Origin: Deltaproteobacteria bacterium ADurb.Bin151
GTDB lineage: Bacteria > Desulfobacterota > Syntrophia > Syntrophales > Smithellaceae
DNA length: 64,000 bases
NCBI GenBank assembly: GCA_002070455.1
Contig: MWDG01000006.1
Coordinates: forward strand, 1 to 64,000
Reading direction: 5' to 3'
This document shows positions 8,704 to 16,847 of this stretch, one piece after another (the stretch's first letter is position 1; the number at the start of each line of letters is the position of its first letter). The notes under the pieces were generated by a model. The model was not told the DNA's origin. It searched no databases and saw nothing but the letters and a program-made list of their open reading frames with translations. The position numbers were made by a program, and so were the translations under genes.

Positions 8704-9837
8704 TTATAAAATTCCGCGTAACACAACTGTTTGATGGAAAATTATATCCTTGCTATTGACCGGGAGACTGATTAAAAGTCCATCCACTCCCACCGTGATC
8801 GGTCCTTTGTAATATTTAGCCGCATCGCCGAGGAACATGTGATTGAAAACCGGCGGTATCGGTGGCAATATGTGATAGAGGACCAATTGTTTAACGTTTG
8901 TCTCATTGGCTATTTTGGCGGCATTTTCAGGGGAGGTGTGGTAGCCGGGAATGTCTGCCGTTATTTTAGCCAGGGATGGGGATGATGACAATCCCGCCTG
9001 GTCGTGTATCATCTTGATCAAGGCAGGCTGCTGTGCTTCGTGAAACAGCACATCCACTCCCTGTGCCTGTTTCTTTAATGACTGGCAGGGCACCGTGTCG
9101 CCACTGATAACCAATGATCTTCCTTTATAGTCAACTCGATAACCAACAGCCGGATATGCCGGATAATGATTCACTTTGAATGCTGTGATTTTGACCCCTT
9201 CTTTATAGACAACAACAATCGACGCGTCTTCTTCAGATGATAAGCCAAACGGTCGGGCTCTACCGCCTGCCCCTGACGGTGGAACGGCAGCTGCTCCATG
9301 AAATGCCACCCGGTATCCCGCATCAAGGCTGTAAGCATGATTGAATCCTTCAACTACGGTTTCAACTCCCTTCGGGCCGATAACATCCACTGGTTTTGCA
9401 TTGGAACCACCTGCCCAGCGCTGAAGCATCATCTCACCCAGATCAGCAATATGATCGGAATGAAAATGGGTAAGCAAAATCGCATTCACCTTGCCTATGT
9501 CAAAACCCATCAGCCCAATATTCCGGGCAGAACCCGGCCCTCCATCTATGATATATAGATTATTGCCAGCCTCCACGACTATACAGGGGCCGACGCGGTT
9601 TATATCGGCAAAGGGTGCCCCCGTGCCGGCCAATCCCGCGTAAAGCCCGTCGTCTTTCTTATAGGTTTGACTCAGAAGCCGCTGCTGAATTATCTTCGTT
9701 GCCATGAATGTGAATATCTGCTTCTGGAAAACAAAAGCGGCCAGTACGACGACGACAATTATAGAAACCACCCAAATGGCAACTTTCGGTAAACGCCCCA
9801 TAGGTTTTTTACATGAGTTAGCGTTTTGCATGATCAT
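8704..9837 (-). CDS. Membrane-anchored metallo-beta-lactamase-fold hydrolase
   Basis: A 377-aa protein with one N-terminal membrane helix (about 19-37) followed by a metallo-beta-lactamase domain. The metal motif is His124-Phe-His126-Ser-Asp128-His129, with VISGDTVPC supplying a further ligand and a late His in VLYHILPP. The arrangement resembles ribonuclease Z/arylsulfatase-like members (COG1234), but the anchor and extended N-terminus argue for an extracytoplasmic substrate. It follows the DUF169 gene by 44 bases on the same strand. The substrate is unknown. Confidence 0.8.
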   Translation of the reverse strand: MIMQNANSCKKPMGRLPKVAIWVVSIIVVVVLAAFVFQKQIFTFMATKIIQQRLLSQTYKKDDGLYAGLAGTGAPFADINRVGPCIVVEAGNNLYIIDGGPGSARNIGLMGFDIGKVNAILLTHFHSDHIADLGEMMLQRWAGGSNAKPVDVIGPKGVETVVEGFNHAYSLDAGYRVAFHGAAAVPPSGAGGRARPFGLSSEEDASIVVVYKEGVKITAFKVNHYPAYPAVGYRVDYKGRSLVISGDTVPCQSLKKQAQGVDVLFHEAQQPALIKMIHDQAGLSSSPSLAKITADIPGYHTSPENAAKIANETNVKQLVLYHILPPIPPVFNHMFLGDAAKYYKGPITVGVDGLLISLPVNSKDIIFHQTVVLRGIL

Positions 9838-9881
9838 TTTCCAATCGCAGGACCTGTCTGCTTTTTATTCAACAGATCCAT

Positions 9882-10718
9882 TCATTTAAGTTGATGCCTT
9901 TTTTTATATTCTTCAATTTTTTCCTGCATGAATTTGAAGCCGGGTGTGATATTCTCCGTAAGGCTCTGGGGTAGCAGCGTCTTGACGGGCTGACCTATAT
10001 TCAACGGTCCTCCGGTTAAAAACAGGTTAGCCGATACATCAAAGACCAGTTTCCCCGGCACTCCGATGGCTATTTCATAATCATAAATGCCTGAAAAGGC
10101 GCGGTCTCCCATGCCTGGTATCACAATCTGGGGGACTCCGGTGATAAAAGGGATCAGGCCGCCTTTCAGGCATGATTCGGCGAACCCCTCGAAAGAGGAG
10201 GTTGGGAAGTTCTCTCCTTCGTATGTTAAGGCATGAATGATATGCGTTATGTTCTCACTGTTCCCAAATATCAGCACGGTGTCCGGCTCGAATCGGGCAT
10301 CAGACAAGGGGCAGCATATAAACCCGGCATACTGAGACAGCCCGGACAGGTTGGCTTCACCGATCATCTTTTTCCCATGATCCAGGCGTTTTCTTTCTGC
10401 CTCTGCATTTCGGTGCCATTTCTGGTGCAACTGGCTTTCCATCAGAACCTCGAAAGGGATATCCACCCACCTGTGCATGACCGTGGCCGGGGTACAGAAA
10501 TTATCATCGGCCGTCATGGCTATTGACAAGGCCATTCTCCGCGCGTAGGTAAAGGCCTGGCACAGGCTGGCCTTCTGACCGAGCGAAGCAGGCCTCAGGA
10601 AACCATCCGGAATCTCTCCGATGTCTCGTATGTATTTGATGGCTACCGGGTAGCTCGACAAATGTAACCGATCATAGATGTCCTGACCGGCTTTGCGGTA
10701 ATCGTCAATCAGCGCCAT
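9882..10718 (-). CDS. DUF169 domain protein
   Basis: A 278-aa protein matching DUF169 (COG2043) throughout: an early SSYPVAIKYI segment, the Cys-containing QKASLCQAFTYARR, a central FICCPLSDARFEPDTV and a late FITGVPQIVIPGMGDRAF. The family is common in anaerobes and archaea and has no established function; conserved cysteines suggest metal or cofactor binding. A strong ribosome binding site (AGGAGGAGA) precedes ATG. It lies between the metallo-hydrolase and the Fe-S protein on one strand, consistent with an operon. Confidence 0.82.
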   Translation of the reverse strand: MALIDDYRKAGQDIYDRLHLSSYPVAIKYIRDIGEIPDGFLRPASLGQKASLCQAFTYARRMALSIAMTADDNFCTPATVMHRWVDIPFEVLMESQLHQKWHRNAEAERKRLDHGKKMIGEANLSGLSQYAGFICCPLSDARFEPDTVLIFGNSENITHIIHALTYEGENFPTSSFEGFAESCLKGGLIPFITGVPQIVIPGMGDRAFSGIYDYEIAIGVPGKLVFDVSANLFLTGGPLNIGQPVKTLLPQSLTENITPGFKFMQEKIEEYKKRHQLK

Positions 10719-10733
10719 TGTATCTCCTCCTGT

Positions 10734-10808
10734 CTAAGTTTGATGGTTTTTCTGCTGAATATGCGAAATCGTCTTACTCTTCTTCAACCTGGAAAACGTA
10801 TTTTGCAT
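10734..10808 (-). CDS. Possible 24-residue leader peptide or microprotein
   Basis: In the 120-base gap before the DUF169 gene, AAGGAG is correctly spaced before an ATG that opens a 24-codon frame beginning MQNTFSRLKK and ending NHQT. The product is basic (Lys/Arg/His-rich) with no membrane segment. The stop lies about 15 bases before the DUF169 start, so translation could be coupled. Only the ribosome binding site supports it. Confidence 0.35.
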   Translation of the reverse strand: MQNTFSRLKKSKTISHIQQKNHQT

Positions 10809-10838
10809 CGGCTCTCCTTAACCGGCAAACAGCACGAA

Positions 10839-11888
10839 TCATGATGAGGGTGTTTCCTGTATCTGATTTCTCTTCCAATGCTTTGGTATTTCTGATGCGC
10901 AGGGAACGCCCGTGGCGCAAAGACCGCATCCATAGATGAAGATGTGATAATGCTTGTTGCAGTGCTTCAGGGAGTCGGCCACTTTTTGATAACAGATTTC
11001 TTTATCGTGATAGTGTTGCGCTGTTATGGCAGTCACCGGGCATCGTTTTGCGCATTTCAAGCATGGATGGCCTTGATAATGGAGACAATCGGCGTGGATG
11101 TCCTCTGGCCTTTTACCATTGGGCTCAAGTTTCAAATTAACTACAAAGCTGCCAAGCCGGTGTGATACCCCCTTTTTTGTAATCAGAAAGTCATGCATTC
11201 CGAAGGTGCCAAGCCCGGCGGCATACGCCACATGACGATGAGACCACGGAGATGCCCACCCTACCTGCGGATATCGCTTTTTATTGAACAGGGGGGTTAC
11301 ATCCGGAGCAACGGCAAGGATTCCCCTGCCCATCAGAACGGTCACGATCTCCCGCACAAACGTCTGGCTGAAGATTTCACCCAACAGGCGCGTCTGGGCC
11401 CACCGCTCTGATGCCCATTCGACAGCTGCGGCATTGTCCCGGATAGTTTTTTGAGTGAATGGCATGACAAAAGAGACTACACTGAGCTCATCCGGATCCG
11501 GTGGTTTGACTCTGTTTTTTTCCGCTTGCCAGCGCATGATCTCCCAGGGGGAGAAATGGTGAGGTCCGATGACTTTCTTGAGCTGATCGAAAATCGGATC
11601 ATTCCCCCGGACAAACCCGACCAGTGGTTCTTCAAAAATCGGTTCACCCCAAAATGGATATTCCATTTGGTTGTCCGGGTGGTTAGCGATTTTTTCTTTG
11701 ATGGTCCGAATAAACCATTCTTCGTCAGGCAAAGGATTATTATCACTCAAGTGGGCGTCGCGCTTCAGGACCGGTTGAGGGGGGAAACCCATCCCCCGCA
11801 TTTCGCCGATGGCATTTTTAATTCCTTCAATGTCGGACAGGAATGAAAAATGACGATATCGATCCTGCATTCTCCTGCGTTGACTCAT
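10839..11888 (-). CDS. Epoxyqueuosine reductase-like 4Fe-4S protein
   Basis: A 349-aa protein resembling QueG-type reductases. The central YAAGLGTFGMHDFLIT segment matches the conserved AGLG region of that group. The C-terminal ferredoxin-like module has one canonical cluster (CLKCAKRCP) and a second, variant cluster CGLCATGVPC, where the spacing before the last Cys is longer than usual. The variant is typical of QueG-like proteins of uncertain role in anaerobes, so true tRNA epoxyqueuosine reduction is doubtful. Its ATG overlaps the stop of the DUF6448 gene (ATGA), implying translational coupling. Confidence 0.75.
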   Translation of the reverse strand: MSQRRRMQDRYRHFSFLSDIEGIKNAIGEMRGMGFPPQPVLKRDAHLSDNNPLPDEEWFIRTIKEKIANHPDNQMEYPFWGEPIFEEPLVGFVRGNDPIFDQLKKVIGPHHFSPWEIMRWQAEKNRVKPPDPDELSVVSFVMPFTQKTIRDNAAAVEWASERWAQTRLLGEIFSQTFVREIVTVLMGRGILAVAPDVTPLFNKKRYPQVGWASPWSHRHVAYAAGLGTFGMHDFLITKKGVSHRLGSFVVNLKLEPNGKRPEDIHADCLHYQGHPCLKCAKRCPVTAITAQHYHDKEICYQKVADSLKHCNKHYHIFIYGCGLCATGVPCASEIPKHWKRNQIQETPSS

Positions 11889-12448
11889 CCCGCATCATTC
11901 CTTTTAAGCTTATTCACATAATAAATGAACTCGATATATATTTCAACAAAAGCGCGCCCCTGCGCGACACTTTCATCCTTGTGCCTGTATGCAGCCTCAA
12001 CAATCTTATAACGTTTCCTGATGCCGTGCGCGATATCCTCAGTGAAATGTTTGAGCAGTGCGTCAGGGGAGCCGCTTTCCAGGGCTTGATCAATTACAGC
12101 AATGACTGGATCTGACTGGCCTTCCAGCTTCAGGCCGGTAAAAGGAACCTCTCGTTCAGCCAGATGGACTTTGATAATCTTCGCATAAAACCATTTTTCT
12201 GCTGCTTCGGCATTTTTCTTGTTTCTTGCGTGGAGCGCCCTGACAAATGCTTCACGGACCGTGGTTTCATCCTCCTGCTTCACCCATTTGAGAATGGGTG
12301 TGGCATCCTTGGTGTCCAGTGCTTTCCGGACATCCTGAACAATAGGTCCATCCAGGGCATCGAAGTGTGCGGAGGCAATGCCACAAACCCCGAGAGTTGT
12401 TATGGCTGATAGTAAAAGCATCCTGATTAAGAAGGTTTTTCTTTTCAT
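11885..12448 (-). CDS. DUF6448 family exported protein
   Basis: A 187-aa protein with a signal peptide (KRKTFLIRMLLLSAI, then a hydrophobic run ending ASA). The mature sequence starts HFDALDGPIVQDVRKAL, the hallmark of DUF6448, in which His and Asp near the new N-terminus may bind metal. The rest is helical and charged. Function unknown. It is the first gene of the minus-strand group and overlaps the Fe-S protein start by four bases, so the two are probably made together although one is exported. Confidence 0.72.
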   Translation of the reverse strand: MKRKTFLIRMLLLSAITTLGVCGIASAHFDALDGPIVQDVRKALDTKDATPILKWVKQEDETTVREAFVRALHARNKKNAEAAEKWFYAKIIKVHLAEREVPFTGLKLEGQSDPVIAVIDQALESGSPDALLKHFTEDIAHGIRKRYKIVEAAYRHKDESVAQGRAFVEIYIEFIYYVNKLKRNDAG

Positions 12449-12808
12449 GGTAATCTAACCCCTGTCTTATGAAGTGACATCATGATCGGAAAATGATGAT
12501 TAAAAATGCTCTAGTGTGAATCGAAAGTCAAGATTGAAAATTTTCATTAAAATAGGGATTAGCATTGTCTTATCAAAAGAAAAATGATAATTTATCCGTA
12601 TGATTTGGAGATATAATTAAAAGTGCCGACGGTTCCGTAAACTCATCATCCAACAAGTGAATAACCGGCAAAGAAAATCAAACTTTGCGCTGGTCTTATA
12701 AAACAGGAATAGGTAGAAATATTTTTCTAATAAATACGATTATCAAAATGGAATCATTGATGGCGTGAAGTCTTTCATATCATTTTATTAAATACTCAGA
12801 GAAACGAT
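12449..12808. other. AT-rich divergent intergenic region
   Basis: This 360-base stretch separates the divergent DUF6448 and CBS-LuxR genes and should contain both promoters. A small dyad TTATCA-N9-TGATAA lies at 12570-12590. I could not assign promoters confidently and see no gene. Confidence 0.4.
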
Positions 12809-13591
12809 ATGTTCACCTTGAAAACATTTTTGCTTGAAAAGAAAAAAGCAGTATGGACAGTCACACCCCGCGCAACACTTCATGAAACCTTAAAAATCAT
12901 GGATGAAAAAAATATTGGTGCGCTGCCCGTGGCCGAAGAAGGAAAGCTGATTGGAATCTTTTCTGAAAGGGATTTCGCAAGAAGAGCCACTTCCGTAAAG
13001 CAGCTTTCCATGAAACTTCCTATAAGCAAATTTATGACGAAAAAAGTCCGTTTTGTAACCCCCGAAAACACGATGGAAGACTGTATGGCTATTATGACGA
13101 CTTATCGTGTAAGGCATCTTCCAATTCTTGAGAAAAATAAAATTATCGGGATCATCACCATTGGAGATGTTGTAAAAAATATGATTCAGGAGCAGAAGTT
13201 TATTCTGAGAAAAGTTCTCGACTCTATTGAGGAAGGCAAAAATCATCTGCGAATGAACATCCGGTTTAATGTGGAACAAAATATCCTGCCCCTTGTTCAG
13301 GCACAGGCAAAAAAATATCCCGGCGACTCTTCTTTTCGCATGCTTGAAGAGCACCTCAATCAAATCTCATCCGAATATTACCGGAAGCTGGTCACTTCAA
13401 AATTTAATTTTACCCCAACGGAAATCTCCATTATCAAGCTCATTAAAGCAAATTACAGGGAAAAAGAGATTTCAGAAGCCCTGAATATTTCCCTGTCAAC
13501 GGTGAAAAAGCACAAATACGCAATCCGTGGGAAACTGGGTATCCGGAATAAATCGGGGAACATTACAACGCATCTTGACTTCATGGACTAG
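12809..13591 (+). CDS. CBS-domain protein with C-terminal LuxR-type helix-turn-helix
   Basis: A 260-aa predicted ligand-responsive transcription regulator. Two CBS motifs occupy about residues 5-130, with IGALPVAEEGKLIGIFSERDFARR and later VRHLPILEKNKIIGI. An alpha-helical linker covers 130-200. From about 202, FTPTEISIIKLI through EISEALNISLSTVKKHK is a GerE/LuxR DNA-binding domain. CBS pairs bind adenosine nucleotides, so it may report energy charge. This LuxR domain resembles those joined to PAS domains in Deltaproteobacteria. The ribosome binding site is weak. The next gene is a paralogous CBS protein without the DNA-binding domain. Confidence 0.8.
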   Translation: MFTLKTFLLEKKKAVWTVTPRATLHETLKIMDEKNIGALPVAEEGKLIGIFSERDFARRATSVKQLSMKLPISKFMTKKVRFVTPENTMEDCMAIMTTYRVRHLPILEKNKIIGIITIGDVVKNMIQEQKFILRKVLDSIEEGKNHLRMNIRFNVEQNILPLVQAQAKKYPGDSSFRMLEEHLNQISSEYYRKLVTSKFNFTPTEISIIKLIKANYREKEISEALNISLSTVKKHKYAIRGKLGIRNKSGNITTHLDFMD

Positions 13592-13816
13592 GTTCTATTC
13601 CTTGTAGAACTAAACCCCCTCCTTTATTCACCTTATCATTCGGGAATATTCGTCTATAGTAAAATCAACGATACGGTTCACGAGGAAGCTGGATATGCCG
13701 TTTTCACAGGTTTGGACTAAAAAGAAGAAGGCTGTTCCTTTTAAGCGAACTGACCTATAAAACGTAAATTGAAGGTTCCGGATCAATACGTATGATAAAC
13801 AAAGGAGGTGCTTACT

Positions 13817-14254
13817 ATGGTTTATGTCAGTGATATTCTTAAAGCGAAGGACCACCGAATTCATTTCATCTCCCCCAAGGCTACGGTGTATGAAGCACTG
13901 GAGAAGATGAGCCAGTATGAAATTGGTGCCCTGGTGATCATGGAGAACAAAAAGGTTGTGGGTATACTTTCGGAAAGAGATTATGCCAGAAAAATCATTC
14001 TCCAGGGAAAAACCTCTAAAGAGACCCTGGTGAGAGAAATCATGTCTTCCGATTTGTTTTCAGTTACCCCGGATACAACCGTAGAAGACGCAATGGTTTT
14101 GATGACCGGGAAACATGTAAGACACCTGCCTGTTTTTGACAAAACGAAGTTTGTCGGCATCATTTCGATTGGTGACGTGGTAAAGACGATTATTTCCAAT
14201 AAAGATTTTCTTATTGACCAGTTAAGTGATTATATTACAGGTAAACACTACTAG
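13817..14254 (+). CDS. CBS-domain pair protein
   Basis: A 145-aa protein made only of two CBS motifs. It shares ISPKATVYEALEKM, GILSERDYARK, VRHLPVF and GIISIGDVVK patterns with the preceding CBS-LuxR protein, so the two are paralogues from duplication. CBS pairs bind AMP, ATP or related ligands and often act as regulatory partners; this one has no effector domain and may modulate the LuxR-fused neighbour. The ATG at 13817 is preceded by an excellent AAAGGAGGTG. A GTG three codons upstream overlaps that site and is rejected. Confidence 0.85.
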   Translation: MVYVSDILKAKDHRIHFISPKATVYEALEKMSQYEIGALVIMENKKVVGILSERDYARKIILQGKTSKETLVREIMSSDLFSVTPDTTVEDAMVLMTGKHVRHLPVFDKTKFVGIISIGDVVKTIISNKDFLIDQLSDYITGKHY

Positions 14255-14272
14255 GAATGAAAAGTCAGCAGG

Positions 14273-14314
14273 GGTTGTAGTTCAAGATACCAATTGGTAT
14301 CTTGAACTACAACC
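14273..14314. repeat. 42-bp perfect palindrome between convergent genes
   Basis: Each arm is 21 bases (left arm begins GGTTGTAGTTCAAGATACC, centre AATT) with no unpaired centre. It starts 18 bases after the CBS gene and lies before the end of the convergent hydrolase gene. There is no T tract on either side, so it is not a standard intrinsic terminator, although it could form a 20-bp hairpin in both transcripts and act as a bidirectional 3' end or RNA-stability element. Confidence 0.85.
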
Positions 14315-14360
14315 ATCAATACGCACGTCCCACCCGATACACTCAAACAATCAAAGGAGC

Positions 14361-15905
14361 CTACCGGTCAATTCGTAAGGCCGGTGTAGTCGTGTTTGTC
14401 GGATTGCCTGGCAGCGCATCAACCGTTTTAAGCCACGCTCCTAAACGCGGAAATAACACGGTCGGTGCTTTCTTTCCCATGACAATGTCAACATGAGCAG
14501 TGCCACTGATGACATACCACTGGTCGTAAGCTGTGGGAGCCTTCTTCGATATGATGAATTCATCCGTTGCCTGCGGGCTTACCAGGGCGCCCGTGATCGA
14601 TGAGAAAACAATCATTGGCACGGTCATACGCGACATATTTTCGCTGTAGTAATAATAACCGTCATTGCCGGGATGGGGAGCGGGGCCGCCTTTCATCCAT
14701 TTTGCCGGTATAAAATTTTCTTCTCCATTTAAATAATGTTCACGAATTACATTCTTCAAGCCCAGATCCATGTATTGGCCGAGGCTGCGCACTGAAGCGC
14801 CGCTGACGCCGTAGCGCACAAACCAATCTCTCATGAGTGGATCCATGTTCTCAGCCAACCAGAAATTCATATAATTAAAGAGGTTGGGATCATCGACATC
14901 ATCGGAAGCCAAGGCGTTGATGAATCCAAAGAACATGTCTGTTGACGTGCAGACCAACGTGCTCGGCAATGGCCGGATAAATTTATCGGAGATGAAATCG
15001 AGAGGCAAAAAGAATTGGGAGCCTGCCATCATCCGGAAGATTGTTGAGTCCAGAAAACCTGGAAGCCATGGAACGCCCGCCGGGTCAATGCCAATAAAGC
15101 CCTTGATGTCGGCATTTCTTGTTTTGGCCAGATCGGCGCTGCTTTTGACATGTGGATGGTATCCCAGGGCAAAACGTGATTTGAAACTTGCTCTCTTTAA
15201 CCATGCCGTGGCAACGTTCCCGCAGTCTAGATAGGCGCCCTGCAAATAGGCATAGGCAACCAGGCCCCCTGTGCTGTGGCCGCCGATGAACATTCTTTTC
15301 CCGGTTATTTCCTTTACCATGGCGATCGCCGCAGGAGCATCCAGAGCGGCCCAGGTATCCAGCGTATTGAGACTCCTGTCGTTGTTTCCCGCACTGTGTA
15401 TGGGGGTACGGCCGGTGTCCCGGTAGTTCACGAGCCATGGGTCATATCCCTGGAGCCAGAGGTAGTGTGCCAGACTGTAATAGCGCATCTTGTCGGCTTT
15501 GATGCTGGCTTCATAGTCTGTCTTTCCCGTGTTCAAGGTCCAGGCCGGAGCGCTGGATACAGGCGGGATATTCACGTTTTCATATGCTTCTTTCATGTCG
15601 GCCGGGGTACAGGAGAGGAACTGGTTCATATTTACCATGATACCCGTAAAGATTACAACCGGCGTGCCCCGGGTGCGGAATTCCGGAGTTTTATTTGTGT
15701 GAGGTGCATAGCGATACAGATAGATCGTTCCGCCGTCATCGGCTGTGGCACTGTAGATCCCCGGGGTGTTCAAGGGAACAGGGCTTGAGGCCTGGCTCAC
15801 CGTTGATGCTATGGTGATCCAAAAAGCCGCAACCATCATGATGATCAGCAGGTTCTTGTAATGATCGGATTTTACCCATAGAGGTATCTTTGCAAGCCGG
15901 GTCAA
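14361..15905 (-). CDS. Exported alpha/beta hydrolase
   Basis: A 514-aa hydrolase with an N-terminal membrane or signal segment (LLIIMMVAAFWITIAST). The nucleophile elbow is GGHSTGG, the GxSxG motif of esterases and lipases, and an upstream YDPWLVNYRDTG loop is typical of the fold. A late His in GTAHVDIV is the probable catalytic acid-base. Size and the STGG elbow recall lipase/acyltransferase-like hydrolases, but the substrate is unknown. The start is TTG at 15905, supported by GCGGAGGAGAA just upstream; no ATG fits as well. Confidence 0.75.
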   Translation of the reverse strand: MTRLAKIPLWVKSDHYKNLLIIMMVAAFWITIASTVSQASSPVPLNTPGIYSATADDGGTIYLYRYAPHTNKTPEFRTRGTPVVIFTGIMVNMNQFLSCTPADMKEAYENVNIPPVSSAPAWTLNTGKTDYEASIKADKMRYYSLAHYLWLQGYDPWLVNYRDTGRTPIHSAGNNDRSLNTLDTWAALDAPAAIAMVKEITGKRMFIGGHSTGGLVAYAYLQGAYLDCGNVATAWLKRASFKSRFALGYHPHVKSSADLAKTRNADIKGFIGIDPAGVPWLPGFLDSTIFRMMAGSQFFLPLDFISDKFIRPLPSTLVCTSTDMFFGFINALASDDVDDPNLFNYMNFWLAENMDPLMRDWFVRYGVSGASVRSLGQYMDLGLKNVIREHYLNGEENFIPAKWMKGGPAPHPGNDGYYYYSENMSRMTVPMIVFSSITGALVSPQATDEFIISKKAPTAYDQWYVISGTAHVDIVMGKKAPTVLFPRLGAWLKTVDALPGNPTNTTTPALRIDR

Positions 15906-15937
15906 ATTCTCCTCCGCTTCTGTTCCAAATTAATAAA

Positions 15938-16504
15938 TTAACGAGCACCTTCGGAATCTTTTATCACAGCGCCCCTGTTTTTTAATAGAATTGCCAGTTC
16001 ATGATTCTTTGCTTTTTTAGCCAACGAATAAGGGGTGTTGTTGTCATTGCCTCTGACGTTGACATCCGCGCCCTTGTCGATAAGCATTCCGGCGACATTC
16101 AGATATCCGTAACCTGATGCAAATAAAAGAGCCGTATACCCATGGCTGTCTTTTGCATTTACATCAGCCCCCCTGTCGATAAGAATTTTGACAATATCTG
16201 AATATCCATAACTCGATGCCCACATAAGAGGTGTAATGCCATCTTCGTCTTTGGCGTTTAACTCTGCGCCGTTATTGATTAAGATTTGCACTGTATCCAA
16301 ATTTCCTGTCCAGATGGCGTACATTAAAGGAGTATATCCTCTGCAATCAGGTTCGTTAATATAAGTGCCTTCATTGATTATTTTCTGGATAGCCAGAGAA
16401 TCACCAGCCGCGGAGGCATGGATCAGTGGAGACTTTGCGTTACATCCGGAGAAAATACAAATTGCCGCGATGACGAAAGCAAAATAAAGGCTTCGATGCT
16501 TCAT
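15938..16504 (-). CDS. Ankyrin-repeat lipoprotein
   Basis: A 188-aa protein with a lipoprotein signal (AICIFSGC, lipobox Cys at about residue 20). Four to five ankyrin repeats follow, each with the GYTPLMYA or GITPLMWA turn and GADVNAKD loops, about 33 residues apart. Ankyrin proteins mediate protein contacts; in Gram-negative envelopes they often shield partner enzymes. It lies 32 bases upstream of the exported hydrolase on the same strand, so the pair could be an effector or enzyme with its envelope partner. That link is an inference. Confidence 0.85.
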   Translation of the reverse strand: MKHRSLYFAFVIAAICIFSGCNAKSPLIHASAAGDSLAIQKIINEGTYINEPDCRGYTPLMYAIWTGNLDTVQILINNGAELNAKDEDGITPLMWASSYGYSDIVKILIDRGADVNAKDSHGYTALLFASGYGYLNVAGMLIDKGADVNVRGNDNNTPYSLAKKAKNHELAILLKNRGAVIKDSEGAR

Positions 16505-16847
16505 GGACGCACTTCTTTGTTTTTTTTTATTTCTTAAATGACATGGAATTGTGAATACTGCAAACAGTAATTTGCCCGGGGGAACCGGTTAATCCCGGCG
16601 ACATTTTGAACAAAAAGGGGATGCCAACGACAGCCGCTCTCCTTTTATCCCTCTTTGCACGAAGGGGAAATTTATACATCCTGCTGGATCAGTGGACTGC
16701 ACCCCTTTCTCAATCCGGGGCAGCTTGCCGCTTTAAGAGCCCCTGTTCCCTGTCCTGAAACCCGGATTACCTATCACGTACCACTTTCAACTACAGATTC
16801 TCTCCTGCAGGTGAAAGTGGTTGTGAAAGAATCTTGTTCGTTGAATC
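16505..16847. other. Intergenic region with a hairpin
   Basis: No credible gene in these 343 bases. A 10-bp inverted repeat (ACCACTTTCA at 16780-16789, TGAAAGTGGT at 16812-16821, 22-base loop) lies just beyond the stop of the propeller lipoprotein gene and may mark its transcript end, although it lacks a T tract. Confidence 0.4.

Noticed and set aside
8529-8726. Short frame downstream of the metallo-hydrolase
   Set aside because: It begins inside the metallo-hydrolase gene without a ribosome binding site, and its composition is not protein-like.
13771-13798. TTGAAG-N16-TATGAT promoter before the CBS gene
   Set aside because: Transcription would start inside the ribosome binding site at 13801-13810, leaving the message without it.
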